Notes: generated by a model from the sequence alone, not told the origin. Numbered from the stretch's first letter, positions 1 to 7,270 are shown. The stretch: DNA of 38,619 bases from an uncultured Prevotella sp. (GCA_900317685.1 ONHQ01000028.1:1-38619), one strand, 5' to 3'. Program-made: numbers and translations.

Positions 1-72
1 GAAGGTGGAAAATGGAGCACTGCCACCATGCTCAAGTACATCGAAGAGCTGGTGACTGTGCTTGGTGTATAG
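1..72 (+). CDS. 3' end of an unidentified protein gene (partial)
   Basis: Reading frame 1 is open from the first base and ends at a TAG at 70-72. It encodes 23 C-terminal residues that begin EGGKWSTATM and end LVTVLGV. The gene starts outside the window. The tail is too short to assign to a family. It is followed by two short hairpins with T-runs, which fits the end of a transcription unit. Confidence 0.45.
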   Translation, partial: EGGKWSTATMLKYIEELVTVLGV

Positions 73-108
73 TGTCTGAAATGGAGGTTTCTTTAATCAT
101 AGGCTTGT

Positions 109-151
109 TGTCTTAAGGCAAAGCCTTTTGTCTTAAGGGCAAAGCTTTTTT
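109..151 (+). repeat. Tandem duplicate of a small terminator-like hairpin
   Basis: A unit of about 21 bp occurs twice in direct tandem (109-130 and 130-151). Each copy has the form CTTAAGG(G)CAAAGC followed by T residues. The first copy can pair AAGGC (115-119) with GCCTT (123-127), and the second ends in a run of six T. It may be a duplicated weak intrinsic terminator for the gene ending at 72. Confidence 0.4.
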
Positions 152-169
152 GGTGTCAGTACTACGGCC

Positions 170-229
170 AGATTACTCCAGTACTAAACCGAGATTACTC
201 CAGTACTACGGGCAGATTACTCCAGTACT
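170..229. repeat. Three direct copies of a 16-bp repeat, period 22 bp
   Basis: AGATTACTCCAGTACT occurs without mismatch at 170-185, 192-207 and 214-229. The 6-bp spacers differ. The units are far too short and closely packed for CRISPR. The function is unknown. Confidence 0.75.
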
Positions 230-251
230 TCACCGTAGTACTCTGTCGGTT

Positions 252-287
252 CCGCCGCTGTCTTCCGTCTACCGCCGCTGTCTTCCG
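252..287. repeat. Direct repeat of 16 bp, period 20 bp
   Basis: CCGCCGCTGTCTTCCG occurs at 252-267 and again at 272-287. It follows directly on the preceding 16-bp repeat array and belongs to the same repeat-rich, gene-free stretch. Confidence 0.7.
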
Positions 288-363
288 CTTATAGAGGGCT
301 TCGAATCACTCACTCTTGTAGTTGAGGGCTTGCGTCTCTCGTAGTTGAGGAACACACAAAACA

Positions 364-416
364 CTTGCTGTGATGCCGGGCTTCACCCTTTGTTTCTCAG
401 GTTGTATCACAGCAAG
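364..416. repeat. Inverted repeat, 11-bp arms
   Basis: CTTGCTGTGAT at 364-374 is the exact reverse complement of ATCACAGCAAG at 406-416. The loop is 31 nt. It is the first of three consecutive, non-overlapping inverted repeats before 645. Confidence 0.6.
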
Positions 417-426
417 GAAAAACGTG

Positions 427-502
427 AAAACAGGCTGGCACGGTGTTTGGCGTATCGAGATCATAATTGGGAATTGGAAGTTACATAGCGATAGCCTGTT
501 TT
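427..502. repeat. Inverted repeat, 10-bp arms
   Basis: AAAACAGGCT at 427-436 pairs with AGCCTGTTTT at 493-502 around a 56-nt loop. It is the second of the three inverted repeats between the repeats at 170-287 and the pseudouridine synthase gene. Confidence 0.5.
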
Positions 503-512
503 TAAGGTTTTG

Positions 513-644
513 CTTTGTGTCAGCGCCAATATTCGACGTAAGAGAATCTGCCATTTGTGGTTTGAGGGTGGTGAGAGGCGTGTCTCTCATAAGCCCTCAA
601 ACCGAAAATGGCAAAGGGCCTTAGCCCTTGGTGCTGACACAAAG
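513..644. repeat. Large nested inverted repeat
   Basis: There are three nested sets of arms. Outermost, CTTTGTGTCAGC (513-524) pairs with GCTGACACAAAG (633-644). Next, 550-568 pairs with 594-612 with one 2-nt internal mismatch (arms of the form GCCATTT-nn-GGTTTGAGGG). Innermost, TGAGAG pairs with CTCTCA around 572-589. A transcript could fold into one long interrupted hairpin of about 130 nt. No transposase, tRNA or coding capacity is visible. The remainder of 73-812, including 645-812, shows nothing recognisable. Confidence 0.65.
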
Positions 645-812
645 AGGTTTTCCTGGTTTTGGTTCAAAAAAAATTTTTCTTGAGCTATGCCCCCTCTAAC
701 CAACTACGGATCTGTAACCAGTGAAGTAGACTAACATCCGACCCACGGAAAATATCCACTGTGCCATTTTTACTACTATATAACGGTTGCCAGCTGTCTA
801 TTTTTCCCGTCC

Positions 813-2432
813 TTATTCCTTGTCAAAGTCTATTTTCCACTCAAAGGTGACGCTTTTGCCGCTACGGGGATGGTGAAAGGTGAGCTGCTCGGCGTGCAGA
901 CACAACCTTCGGCCACGCTGACCGTAGAGCTCATCGCCCACAATCGGATTGTCCAAACCATCGGGATGCGCACAGTGCACCCGCAACTGATGGGTACGCC
1001 CTGTCTGAGGATAGAGTGCTACATGGCGGTCATCGATCTTCTGAAAATAGGTCGTCGCCGCCTTGCCATGAAGCTTATCAACCATTTGTCGCGGACGATC
1101 ATCGAAATCCGGCCGAAGGGGCAGCGACAAAACGCCGTCTTCCGTCTTCATCTCATGGCTCAACCGAGCCACATAGCGTTTCTTCACCTCGTGATGCAAA
1201 AACTGATCTTGTAGGTTGTGATAAGCCTCCCATGTCTTTGCTATCACCATCAGTCCACTCGTCGCCATGTCGAGCCGATGGACGATCAGCGGCCCTTCCG
1301 CCTCAGGGCAGTGGGCTTTCATCAGACTATAGACACTCTCCCGCGGGCTCTTCCCCGGCACGGAAAGCATTCCCGCCGGCTTGCACACCACGCAGATGTC
1401 AGCATCCTCATAGACCACTGGTAGCTCCTGATGACGCGCATCGTCAAGAGGATTCGGTTCCACATCCATTCCCTGCAACATCCACCACAGCAGTGGCTTG
1501 CACTTACCATTGCAAGCCGGGTAGCACTGGAGATGGTGCCTCACCTCTTCCTTCGGACTTTCGCCCCACCAAAACATAGCCATGCTCAACGGCTGCATCC
1601 CATGTTCAAAGGCATATTGCAGCAACTTCGGCTCACAGCATTCGCCACTACCTGCCGGTGCCACCATCTTTCGCCCTTGCCATTGGCCGTAATCGTGAAA
1701 AATCTCCTCGATGTCCTTTACCTCTCCGCGTGCGTTGCGCAGGCGGAACTGACGGAAGAGCCACGACTGCAAGTTGTCGCTCTTTTGTCGACGTTGCTGG
1801 CGAAGACGACGCAACGTGCCTTCCAACTCGTCGACCGTACGCAATGCTTGCTCCACTTGACCTCGGTAATCCTTCCGCAAGCGATGGAGCTCCGCGTTCT
1901 CGAATTGCCGCCGTCGGATATAATCCTCATTGCTCTCCCCTACCCTCGCCCCACTGGGATGACGCGTTTTAAAGTCTTTGACGGCCTGCTCCTGCCGGGC
2001 TTTCACGGTTTCCAACCGCCGATGGGCATCACGCAAATCCTGTCCCTGCTCCATGTCGCGAATGCGCTCATTGAGAGCCGAGATCCCAGCCTCGTGCGTC
2101 TTGAAATAGCCATTGGGCTGAAGATAGTCATAGACTGCGGGCACAAAATCGGGCCAGTCGCTGCGTCCGACAACCTGTCCGCTGTAACCGGCTATGTAGC
2201 CCAGCTCACCATCTTGCCGCACGATCACTACACCAAACATCTTGCCTTTGGCAATCTCAGCCTGAAAGATAGTGTCTACCGCGCCCTTTGCAAAGATCTG
2301 CTCTTTGTCACCCCGCAGATATGCCGCTACTTGCGCTATTGCGAGCCGACAAAGCGCATCCGGCTCATAGTAGAACGGATTGTTCAACCTGACTGGCGGC
2401 TGTATGGATGTATCGAGCGGATGGAAGATCAT
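813..2432 (-). CDS. RluA-family pseudouridine synthase with long N-terminal extension
   Basis: This is a 539-residue cytoplasmic enzyme expected to convert a uridine in rRNA or tRNA to pseudouridine. The C-terminal 200 residues carry the RluA-type catalytic domain: the HRLDMATSGL motif has its catalytic aspartate at about residue 388, and PQTGRTHQLRVH lies downstream. The first 330 residues are unusual for RluA. A domain of about 115 residues is followed by a charged, probably coiled-coil stretch (about 120-225). Next comes a cysteine-containing segment (GECCEPKLL, then CYPACNGKCKP) that could bind a metal. Similar long synthases occur in other bacteria as far as I recall. The exact RNA target cannot be read from the sequence. 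It is monocistronic or the last minus-strand gene of this block. Confidence 0.85.
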   Translation of the reverse strand: MIFHPLDTSIQPPVRLNNPFYYEPDALCRLAIAQVAAYLRGDKEQIFAKGAVDTIFQAEIAKGKMFGVVIVRQDGELGYIAGYSGQVVGRSDWPDFVPAVYDYLQPNGYFKTHEAGISALNERIRDMEQGQDLRDAHRRLETVKARQEQAVKDFKTRHPSGARVGESNEDYIRRRQFENAELHRLRKDYRGQVEQALRTVDELEGTLRRLRQQRRQKSDNLQSWLFRQFRLRNARGEVKDIEEIFHDYGQWQGRKMVAPAGSGECCEPKLLQYAFEHGMQPLSMAMFWWGESPKEEVRHHLQCYPACNGKCKPLLWWMLQGMDVEPNPLDDARHQELPVVYEDADICVVCKPAGMLSVPGKSPRESVYSLMKAHCPEAEGPLIVHRLDMATSGLMVIAKTWEAYHNLQDQFLHHEVKKRYVARLSHEMKTEDGVLSLPLRPDFDDRPRQMVDKLHGKAATTYFQKIDDRHVALYPQTGRTHQLRVHCAHPDGLDNPIVGDELYGQRGRRLCLHAEQLTFHHPRSGKSVTFEWKIDFDKE

Positions 2433-2553
2433 AGCATCGTGGGTGATATGTCAGAAGAAAGGGAAAGAAAAGAAAAAAGTGAGCCGACCCATAAGGCCGG
2501 CTTGTCTGTTAAGTGATAAGATGGAATAGCGACAACACGCTGCGTGAAGAGGA

Positions 2554-3447
2554 TCAGAGCGAATAACGCTTCTTCATCTCTTCGTAAAGCGGCAACGCCA
2601 CTGCCTTGGCATCAGGATGAGGAGCACCCGTAGTGCCTAAGGCACGCAAATCGAAGAAATGCTTCCAGTCAGAGAGGAAAGCAGTATGAACCAACTCCGT
2701 GTTGGTGTCCAACGGCAACACCACGCGGGCTTCCTGAGGCTTGCGGCCCAAAGCTGTCAGATTGAGGTAAGCACGCTCGGCAGCTAAGTTGGCAAAGAGC
2801 CAGTTGTCGGCAGCATCGGCCTCACCCGCAACAACTTTTTTGGTCAAAGCCAGGAAAGCGTCATCGTCAAGACTTACCGTGCCTTCCTTGATCGTCGATG
2901 TCCACGCGCCGTCAGGCAGGTCTTTCACCCATTGGGGCAGGTTGATGGTGATCTCTGCCCCAAATTTCTCCTTAGAGTAATTGCAGTAGCGGGTACTTTG
3001 CTCTGCCATGGAGTTGACACGGTGACGGTTGAACTCGCGTGTGATAGCCACCTGAGTAGTGAAATGCACCGTGACGCGGCGCTCATGGTGAGCCGTCGGC
3101 TCACAGAGTTCCTTCAGGTCGTCCATTCTGTCGTTCTCCACCAGCACGCGCAGATTGGTGGTAACGTAAGCCTTTCCGTTCACCATGTTGACATGCGTGA
3201 AGCGGTTTTGGCGGTAGAAGGCGACACGGTCGTCGTGCTCGTCCAACGTCAGATAGACCGTGGCATGTTCGAGCATTGCCGTATGCTTGCTGGCGATCAT
3301 GCGCTCCACAAACGGGCGCGCCGAATCCGCCGTCTGATGATTCTCACTCTTGTAGCACACTCTGCCGCAGCGCTCCACCTGACGGTAGACGCCGTCTGCA
3401 CCGGGCATTTGCTCCCATATCTCGAAAGAAGGCTGATTGATTTTCAT
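2554..3447 (-). CDS. thyX: FAD-dependent thymidylate synthase ThyX
   Basis: ThyX makes dTMP from dUMP with methylenetetrahydrofolate as carbon donor and NADPH/FAD as reductant, supplying thymidylate for DNA synthesis. The 297-residue protein carries the ThyX signature RHRVNSMAEQSTRY at residues 141-154, matching RHRxxSxxxxSxRY. It is somewhat longer than the 220-250 residues typical of the family. A TAACTTTG box lies 25 bp upstream of the start codon on this strand, so it probably has its own promoter between itself and xerD. No ThyA gene is visible in the window. Confidence 0.93.
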   Translation of the reverse strand: MKINQPSFEIWEQMPGADGVYRQVERCGRVCYKSENHQTADSARPFVERMIASKHTAMLEHATVYLTLDEHDDRVAFYRQNRFTHVNMVNGKAYVTTNLRVLVENDRMDDLKELCEPTAHHERRVTVHFTTQVAITREFNRHRVNSMAEQSTRYCNYSKEKFGAEITINLPQWVKDLPDGAWTSTIKEGTVSLDDDAFLALTKKVVAGEADAADNWLFANLAAERAYLNLTALGRKPQEARVVLPLDTNTELVHTAFLSDWKHFFDLRALGTTGAPHPDAKAVALPLYEEMKKRYSL

Positions 3448-3472
3448 GTATTTGTCGTTTTGCTTTTGGCTG

Positions 3473-3480
3473 CAAAGTTA
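3473..3480 (-). promoter_or_regulatory. -7 box of thyX promoter
   Basis: On the minus strand this reads TAACTTTG, matching the Bacteroidetes -7 consensus TAnnTTTG. It lies 25 bp before the thyX ATG. No TTTG is present 19 bp further upstream, so the -33 element is weak or absent. Confidence 0.5.
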
Positions 3481-3530
3481 AGAAATAATATTGAAAAGCA
3501 TCGGCGTATTCCGTCTGAAAGTGAAAGTTT

Positions 3531-4436
3531 TCAGCCGTTCTCTGCCTCATGCTTGATGTTTCTGGGATGATGCAAGAGGATTTCCTGCCGCAGCGACTCG
3601 TCGTCCATGTGGGTATAGATCTCCGTTGTGCCGAGGTCAGCATGTCCGAGCAGCTCCTGGATGATGCGCAGATCGGCTCCGCCCTTGAGCAGAGCCGTCG
3701 CGAAGGAGTGGCGGAGTGTGTGCGGCGAGATCGTCTTCTTGATACCCGCAGCCTCAGCCTGACGCTTCACCATGATCAGAATCATCGTACGCGTGAGGTG
3801 ATGCCCGCGTCGGTTGAGAAAGACATAGTCCTCCTCGCCGGGCTTGATTTCCATCTGCCGCCGGTCGTCGAACCACAGCTCCAACTCATGGATGGCGCGC
3901 TCCGAGATGGGCACCAGTCGTTGCTTGCCGCCTTTACCGTTGACGCGGATGAAGCCCTGCGACAGGAAGAGGTCGCTAAGTTTGAGATTGGTGAGTTCCG
4001 AGACACGCAGTCCACAGGAGAAAAAGACTTCGATGATGGCGCGGTTGCGGTGCCCTTCGTTGCTCGTCAGGTCGATACTGTTCTCCAAAGCATCCACTTC
4101 TTCGGTGGACAGATATTCGGGCAGATGCTGTGGCAGATGGGGAGACTCCAGCAGTTCAGTCGGGTCCACGTCGAGATAGCCGTCCAAGACCAGGTAACGA
4201 TAGAACGAGCGCACACCGCTGAGGATGCGTGCCTGCGACTTTGCGCTGATGCCATGGTCGGAAAGCATCGCCGCAAAGTGTTCCAGATCTTCGAGTTTCA
4301 CGCTCAACGGGTCAAGTCCTTCTTGCTCTAAGTAGCCCAGCAACCATTCCAGGTCATGCTTGTAGGCCTCAACGGTATTGGGCGAATAGCCCCGCTCCAA
4401 CTTCAGATAACGTAGATAATGCTTTGTTAATTCCAC
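3531..4436 (-). CDS. xerD: Site-specific tyrosine recombinase XerD
   Basis: XerD acts with XerC at the chromosomal dif site to resolve chromosome dimers at division. The 301-residue protein has the N-terminal SAM-like core-binding domain (about 1-90) and a C-terminal catalytic domain. All catalytic residues are present: Arg144 in GLRVSEL, the lysine in GKGGKQR (167-173), His239 and Arg242 in HTLRHSF, His265 in LGHADL, and the nucleophile Tyr274 in TEIYTH. The length is usual for Xer proteins. No att sites or phage genes flank it, so this is a housekeeping recombinase and not an integrase of a mobile element. Confidence 0.92.
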   Translation of the reverse strand: MELTKHYLRYLKLERGYSPNTVEAYKHDLEWLLGYLEQEGLDPLSVKLEDLEHFAAMLSDHGISAKSQARILSGVRSFYRYLVLDGYLDVDPTELLESPHLPQHLPEYLSTEEVDALENSIDLTSNEGHRNRAIIEVFFSCGLRVSELTNLKLSDLFLSQGFIRVNGKGGKQRLVPISERAIHELELWFDDRRQMEIKPGEEDYVFLNRRGHHLTRTMILIMVKRQAEAAGIKKTISPHTLRHSFATALLKGGADLRIIQELLGHADLGTTEIYTHMDDESLRQEILLHHPRNIKHEAENG

Positions 4437-4454
4437 ATTCGTTTCTCCCTAACC

Positions 4455-4540
4455 ATTCATCACTCAACACTGATCAAGTCATCATTCAACATTCATCATT
4501 CAACATTGAACAACTCATCACTCAACATTCATCATTCAAC
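4455..4540. repeat. Short tandem/direct repeat array (ATTCATCAYTCAAC)
   Basis: Near-identical 14-bp units lie at 4455-4468, 4477-4490, 4491-4504, 4513-4526 and 4527-4540. The array fills the gap between xerD and the methyltransferase. It runs into the coding region of the methyltransferase and supplies its last codons and stop. Confidence 0.7.
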
Positions 4541-5184
4541 ACTCTGATGATGGTCAGCCCGTCTCGCACGGGTACGATGACCTTTTCCACTCTTTTGTCG
4601 TCGCGTACGTAGTCGTTGAATGCCCGTATGCCGAGCGTCTGATGGTCGTGGTCATACGCCGGGTCAATGACATGTCCATCCCACAGCGTGTTGTCGGCGA
4701 GGATGATGCCACCGGGATTCATCAGCGGCAGGATAGCCTCGTAGGTCTCCACATAGCGCCGCTTGTCGCCGTCGACAAATGCCATGTCAAAGGTAACGCC
4801 CAACCGAGGTGCTTCCGCACAGGCGTCGCCGATGCGGAAGTCTATCCACGACGATACCGCACTGCCCTCGATCCAAGGCCGGGTGAAGTCCTCCATCTCG
4901 TCGTTGATCTCAAAGGTGAAGAGCTTACTGCCCTCCATTCCCGCCTCGCGCAGTCCCTCAGCCATGCAGATCGCCGAGTAGCCCGAGAACGTGCCGACCT
5001 CAAGCACATACTTCGGCCGCTGCATCAGCACGAGCATCTTCAGCAGTCGCCCTTGCAGATGTCCGCTTTGCATACGCCCGTGGATGGTATGTATGTTCGT
5101 AGCGCGGTAGAGCCGATAAAGGTATTCGTCTTCCGGATCGCTGTGGTTGACGATATAGTCGTCGAGCTGTTGCGTGTCGGTCAT
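4522..5184 (-). CDS. SAM-dependent O-methyltransferase (family 3, CCoAOMT-like)
   Basis: The 220-residue protein has the class I methyltransferase fold of the caffeoyl-CoA/catechol O-methyltransferase type. VLEVGTFSGYSAICMAEGL is the SAM-binding glycine motif. FVDGDKRRY and GGIILADNTLW are the metal- and substrate-side motifs. The acceptor in the cell is unknown; related bacterial enzymes methylate small phenolic compounds, and some act on tRNA (TrmR), which I cannot distinguish here. The start overlaps the aroQ stop by 4 bp (ATGA), so the two are co-transcribed and probably translationally coupled. The last residues (VLNDEC) and stop are encoded inside the ATTCATCAYTCAAC repeat array, so the native C-terminus may have been replaced. 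Confidence 0.85.
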   Translation of the reverse strand: MTDTQQLDDYIVNHSDPEDEYLYRLYRATNIHTIHGRMQSGHLQGRLLKMLVLMQRPKYVLEVGTFSGYSAICMAEGLREAGMEGSKLFTFEINDEMEDFTRPWIEGSAVSSWIDFRIGDACAEAPRLGVTFDMAFVDGDKRRYVETYEAILPLMNPGGIILADNTLWDGHVIDPAYDHDHQTLGIRAFNDYVRDDKRVEKVIVPVRDGLTIIRVLNDEC

Positions 5185-5618
5185 GCTTTGTCGCTTTGGT
5201 GTGCGAGGATGCCACGGATAGCCAGCTCATAGCCTTGCAGGCCAAAGCCACAGATGACGCCGAGACAGCCTGCCGAGATCATCGAGTGATGGCGATACTC
5301 TTCGCGCTGGTGCACGTTGGAGATATGCACCTCCACTGTAGGGCAGCGCAGCGAGCGGATGCAGTCGAGCAGTGCAATACTCGTGTGGGTATAGGCACCG
5401 GCGTTGAGCACGATGCCGTCGTAGTCAAAGCCTACCTGTTGCATCTTGTCGATGAGCGCGCCTTCTATGTTGCTTTGGAAATAGTCGATCTGCACGTCGG
5501 GGAACAGCGCTTTCAGTGTGGGCAGATAGCTCTCAAACGAGTTCTTGCCGTAGATACCCGGCTCGCGCACACCGAGCAGGTTGAGGTTGGGTCCGTTGAT
5601 AATCTGTATCTTTCTCAT
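5181..5618 (-). CDS. aroQ: Type II 3-dehydroquinate dehydratase
   Basis: AroQ dehydrates 3-dehydroquinate to 3-dehydroshikimate, the third step of the shikimate pathway to aromatic amino acids. The 145-residue length is typical of the type II enzyme. Visible motifs are INGPNLNLLGVREPGIYG with catalytic Tyr23, NAGAYTHTSIALLD with Asn72, and EVHISNVHQREEYRHHS with catalytic His98. It is the first gene of a two-gene unit with the O-methyltransferase (4-bp overlap). A TATCTTTG box sits about 21 bp upstream of its ATG. Confidence 0.95.
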   Translation of the reverse strand: MRKIQIINGPNLNLLGVREPGIYGKNSFESYLPTLKALFPDVQIDYFQSNIEGALIDKMQQVGFDYDGIVLNAGAYTHTSIALLDCIRSLRCPTVEVHISNVHQREEYRHHSMISAGCLGVICGFGLQGYELAIRGILAHQSDKA

Positions 5619-5639
5619 GACTTACAATGTTTGTCCATG

Positions 5640-5647
5640 CAAAGATA
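5640..5647 (-). promoter_or_regulatory. -7 box of aroQ promoter
   Basis: On the minus strand this reads TATCTTTG, matching TAnnTTTG. At the expected -33 position (5667-5670) the sequence reads TTTT and not TTTG. The box lies 21 bp upstream of the aroQ start codon. Confidence 0.55.
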
Positions 5648-5757
5648 GTGAAAACGAGTGGAATAGAAAAATAAAGCCCAAGCTTTATTTTTGTATTCCC
5701 GAGTGCATCCTATCTTATCTAAAGATAGTGAAAACGAGTGGAATAGAAAAATAAAGC
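5641..5757. repeat. 37-bp perfect direct repeat spanning the aroQ promoter
   Basis: The 37 bases at 5641-5677 recur exactly at 5721-5757, offset by 80 bp. The left copy includes most of the aroQ promoter. The right copy is a promoter-like duplicate whose box reads TATCTTTA on the minus strand. The spacer contains the right arm of an imperfect inverted repeat (5660-5676 with 5683-5699, 16 of 17 bases paired). Confidence 0.8.
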
Positions 5758-5822
5758 ACCTATATAAATAAGGAGGATACATAGTCTACATACTGTAAAG
5801 AACAGAAAAATAGAAGTTTTTC

Positions 5823-5853
5823 TTTGTCCTTTCATTCTTTTGTACTATATTTG
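5823..5853 (+). promoter_or_regulatory. Promoter of the first toxin-antitoxin pair
   Basis: TTTG at 5823-5826, a 19-bp spacer, then TATATTTG at 5846-5853. This is a full match to the Bacteroidetes consensus TTTG-N19-TAnnTTTG. It lies 26 bp before the antitoxin ATG. Confidence 0.8.
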
Positions 5854-5879
5854 CAAGTAAGAAATGAAAGGTTACAATT

Positions 5880-6113
5880 ATGGCAATGACAACATTAAAT
5901 ATCAATGTGAATGTGCCACCCGGCAAGATTGACATGTCCGAGCTGACACATCAGGTAACGATTTATGCCCAGTTCGTTGTAAGTAATATGACAGCTGGCT
6001 CTACCCCAAAGAAGCAAAGGTTCTCTTCTTTCAAAGGTGTGCTAAGCGGATCGGAGCATGCGTCTGACAAAGAATTACTTGACGAATATCTACAAAAGAA
6101 ATACGGCTTATGA
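5880..6113 (+). CDS. Antitoxin partner of a PIN-domain toxin
   Basis: This 77-residue protein is encoded directly upstream of a PIN-domain gene and overlaps it by 4 bp (ATGA), the arrangement of VapBC-like modules. The N-terminal half (NINVNVPPGKIDMSEL) looks like a short beta-strand DNA-binding segment followed by a helix. The charged C-terminal tail (SDKELLDEYLQKKYGL) would wrap the toxin. I do not recognise the antitoxin family by name; the role is inferred from size, overlap and partner. The module has a full consensus promoter and is more AT-rich than the genes around it, as expected for acquired DNA. Confidence 0.7.
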   Translation: MAMTTLNINVNVPPGKIDMSELTHQVTIYAQFVVSNMTAGSTPKKQRFSSFKGVLSGSEHASDKELLDEYLQKKYGL

Positions 6114-6562
6114 AGGTCTTTGTTGACACTAATGTCGTTATGGAGATGCTTGACAGTAGAAATGAAGCTGACTTGATAGGCTCCATCTTTGATTGGTTAG
6201 ACAATCATGACATTAAGCCGTATCTCTCTGTAGGCTCGTTTTATACCATCACCTATTTATCAGAGAGGCTTTTACATAAACAAGGTCTAACTCGTCCACA
6301 ATTAACCGGTAAGCTACGTGAACTCTTAATCGGCATCATAGACGAGTTTCAGATATCATCCATTGGAAGCAAAGAGTTGCTAAAAGGTGTCAGCGATGAA
6401 CAGTTCACTGACCTTGAGGATAGTTATCAACTCCAATCTGCTTCATATGCAGACTGCGACATTCTTATCACTATAAACACAAAAGACTTCAAAGACTGTA
6501 CTGATTCACAGATAAAGATATACTCCCCTCGACTATTTTTCAAAGAGTTTATAGAAGAATAG
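6110..6562 (+). CDS. PIN-domain ribonuclease toxin (VapC-like)
   Basis: This 150-residue PIN-domain protein probably cleaves RNA when freed from its antitoxin. The PIN motif 1 is VFVDTNVVME with Asp6. A central acidic cluster (FTDLEDSYQ, about 99-107) and YADCDILITINTKDF (Asp115, Asp117) complete the metal-binding acidic site. The fold and length fit VapC-like toxins. The RNA target (tRNA, rRNA or mRNA) cannot be told. It is translated from the same message as the antitoxin at 5880. Confidence 0.85.
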   Translation: MKVFVDTNVVMEMLDSRNEADLIGSIFDWLDNHDIKPYLSVGSFYTITYLSERLLHKQGLTRPQLTGKLRELLIGIIDEFQISSIGSKELLKGVSDEQFTDLEDSYQLQSASYADCDILITINTKDFKDCTDSQIKIYSPRLFFKEFIEE

Positions 6563-6700
6563 CCATTTTCTCGCACTACACTTATATAGATTGGAACCTA
6601 ATAAAGTTGTGTTACCTCTCTTGTAGTACAGATCATCTCCTTCCCCCCTCTCATTAACTACTTTTAACCACAAAACCAGCATTGTTTCGACAAAAAGCAC

Positions 6701-6708
6701 TACTTTTG
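6701..6708 (+). promoter_or_regulatory. -7 box of a possible RNA gene
   Basis: TACTTTTG matches TAnnTTTG in a stretch without a protein gene. The -33 position does not hold TTTG. It precedes a run of hairpins and a terminator at 7180-7220. Confidence 0.35.
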
Positions 6709-7220
6709 CAATGCAAGCATACCAAGCACAGACTCATCGTCTGGTATGTAGGGGGATTACACCACATTTGCGATTCGGTCTTCCGCACAGGAGGCTGAAA
6801 GTGCTGGGACGGCTCTTCCTCCTTTAAATAGAATATCACTGCGTCCCGTCTTGCAGCAACACACCGAGGAGCCTGGCTTCCCGGAAAGAGATGCAAGACA
6901 TGACCGTACCACCTTTTATTATATATCACTCTTTCAAGAGGGTTGCCCATCTGAGCAGCTCTCCCTACTCTTATTGTCTTTTCCCGTCTCCTATCTACTG
7001 TTAGCCTCAAAAGGCTGCAAGCCGATAAGCATACAACCATAAATTCATCAAAGATCGAGCGACTCGAAGAAGGAAACCCTCCACACCTGCCACCTCTTGC
7101 CTGTGACAGAAGGAGCGAGGCTTTTGGATAGTTGAGTCTATATACATTGTCGCTCTATAAGATCTTTGCATGAAGTGCTGGTGAGATGCTGGTGATGTTC
7201 ACCGCGTCTCACCATTTTTT
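6709..7220 (+). ncRNA. Candidate structured non-coding transcript, unidentified
   Basis: The 700-bp gap between the PIN toxin and the helicase has no convincing protein gene. It contains a -7 box at its start, then a bulged hairpin (CATACC pairing with GGTATG, with an inner CAGAC/GTCTG stem). AGGAGG (6789-6794) pairs with CCTCCT (6818-6823), and GTCTTGCA (6848-6855) with TGCAAGAC (6892-6899). A terminator closes it at 7180-7220. I looked for 6S, RNase P, tmRNA and SRP RNA signatures and did not recognise any. The 3' boundary is set by the terminator; a shorter RNA ending near 6920 is equally possible. Confidence 0.3.
7180..7220 (+). terminator. Intrinsic terminator upstream of the helicase gene
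   Basis: GGTGAGA (7180-7186) pairs with TCTCACC (7207-7213), with an inner GGTGA/TCACC stem, followed by six T at 7215-7220. It lies just before the helicase promoter, so it must end a transcript that comes from upstream. Confidence 0.6.
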
Positions 7221-7232
7221 ATTGCCGATTTC

Positions 7233-7263
7233 TTTGCCATTCCACATGTTTGCGCTATCTTTG
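7233..7263 (+). promoter_or_regulatory. Consensus promoter of the helicase gene, abutting the start codon
   Basis: TTTG at 7233-7236, exactly 19 bp, then TATCTTTG at 7256-7263. The ATG at 7271 follows the -7 box by 7 bp, so transcription would begin at or within a few bases of the start codon. Confidence 0.8.
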
Positions 7264-7270
7264 CAATACA

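Noticed and set aside
170-287. CRISPR-like array of short repeats
   Set aside because: Units are 16 bp with 4-6 bp spacers and no cas genes; this is simple repeat DNA.
295-320. tRNA T-loop-like TTCGAATC
   Set aside because: The flanking five bases do not pair (AGGGC against CACTC) and no acceptor or anticodon arm is found.
306-624. Small open frames on both strands (94 and 84 codons)
   Set aside because: They lie entirely in inverted-repeat DNA and have no recognisable protein features or promoter.
3531-4436. XerD as an integrase of a genomic island
   Set aside because: All neighbours are housekeeping genes, no attachment repeats or phage genes, and the sequence fits housekeeping Xer proteins.
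6841-6920. SRP (4.5S) RNA on either strand
   Set aside because: The GGAAG/AGCAG signature of the conserved tip is not present in correct order; only loose similarity.
6654-7040. Minus-strand frame of 128 codons
   Set aside because: Composition is not protein-like (many Arg, Cys); it overlaps the structured stretch, and no promoter or homologous motif was recognised.
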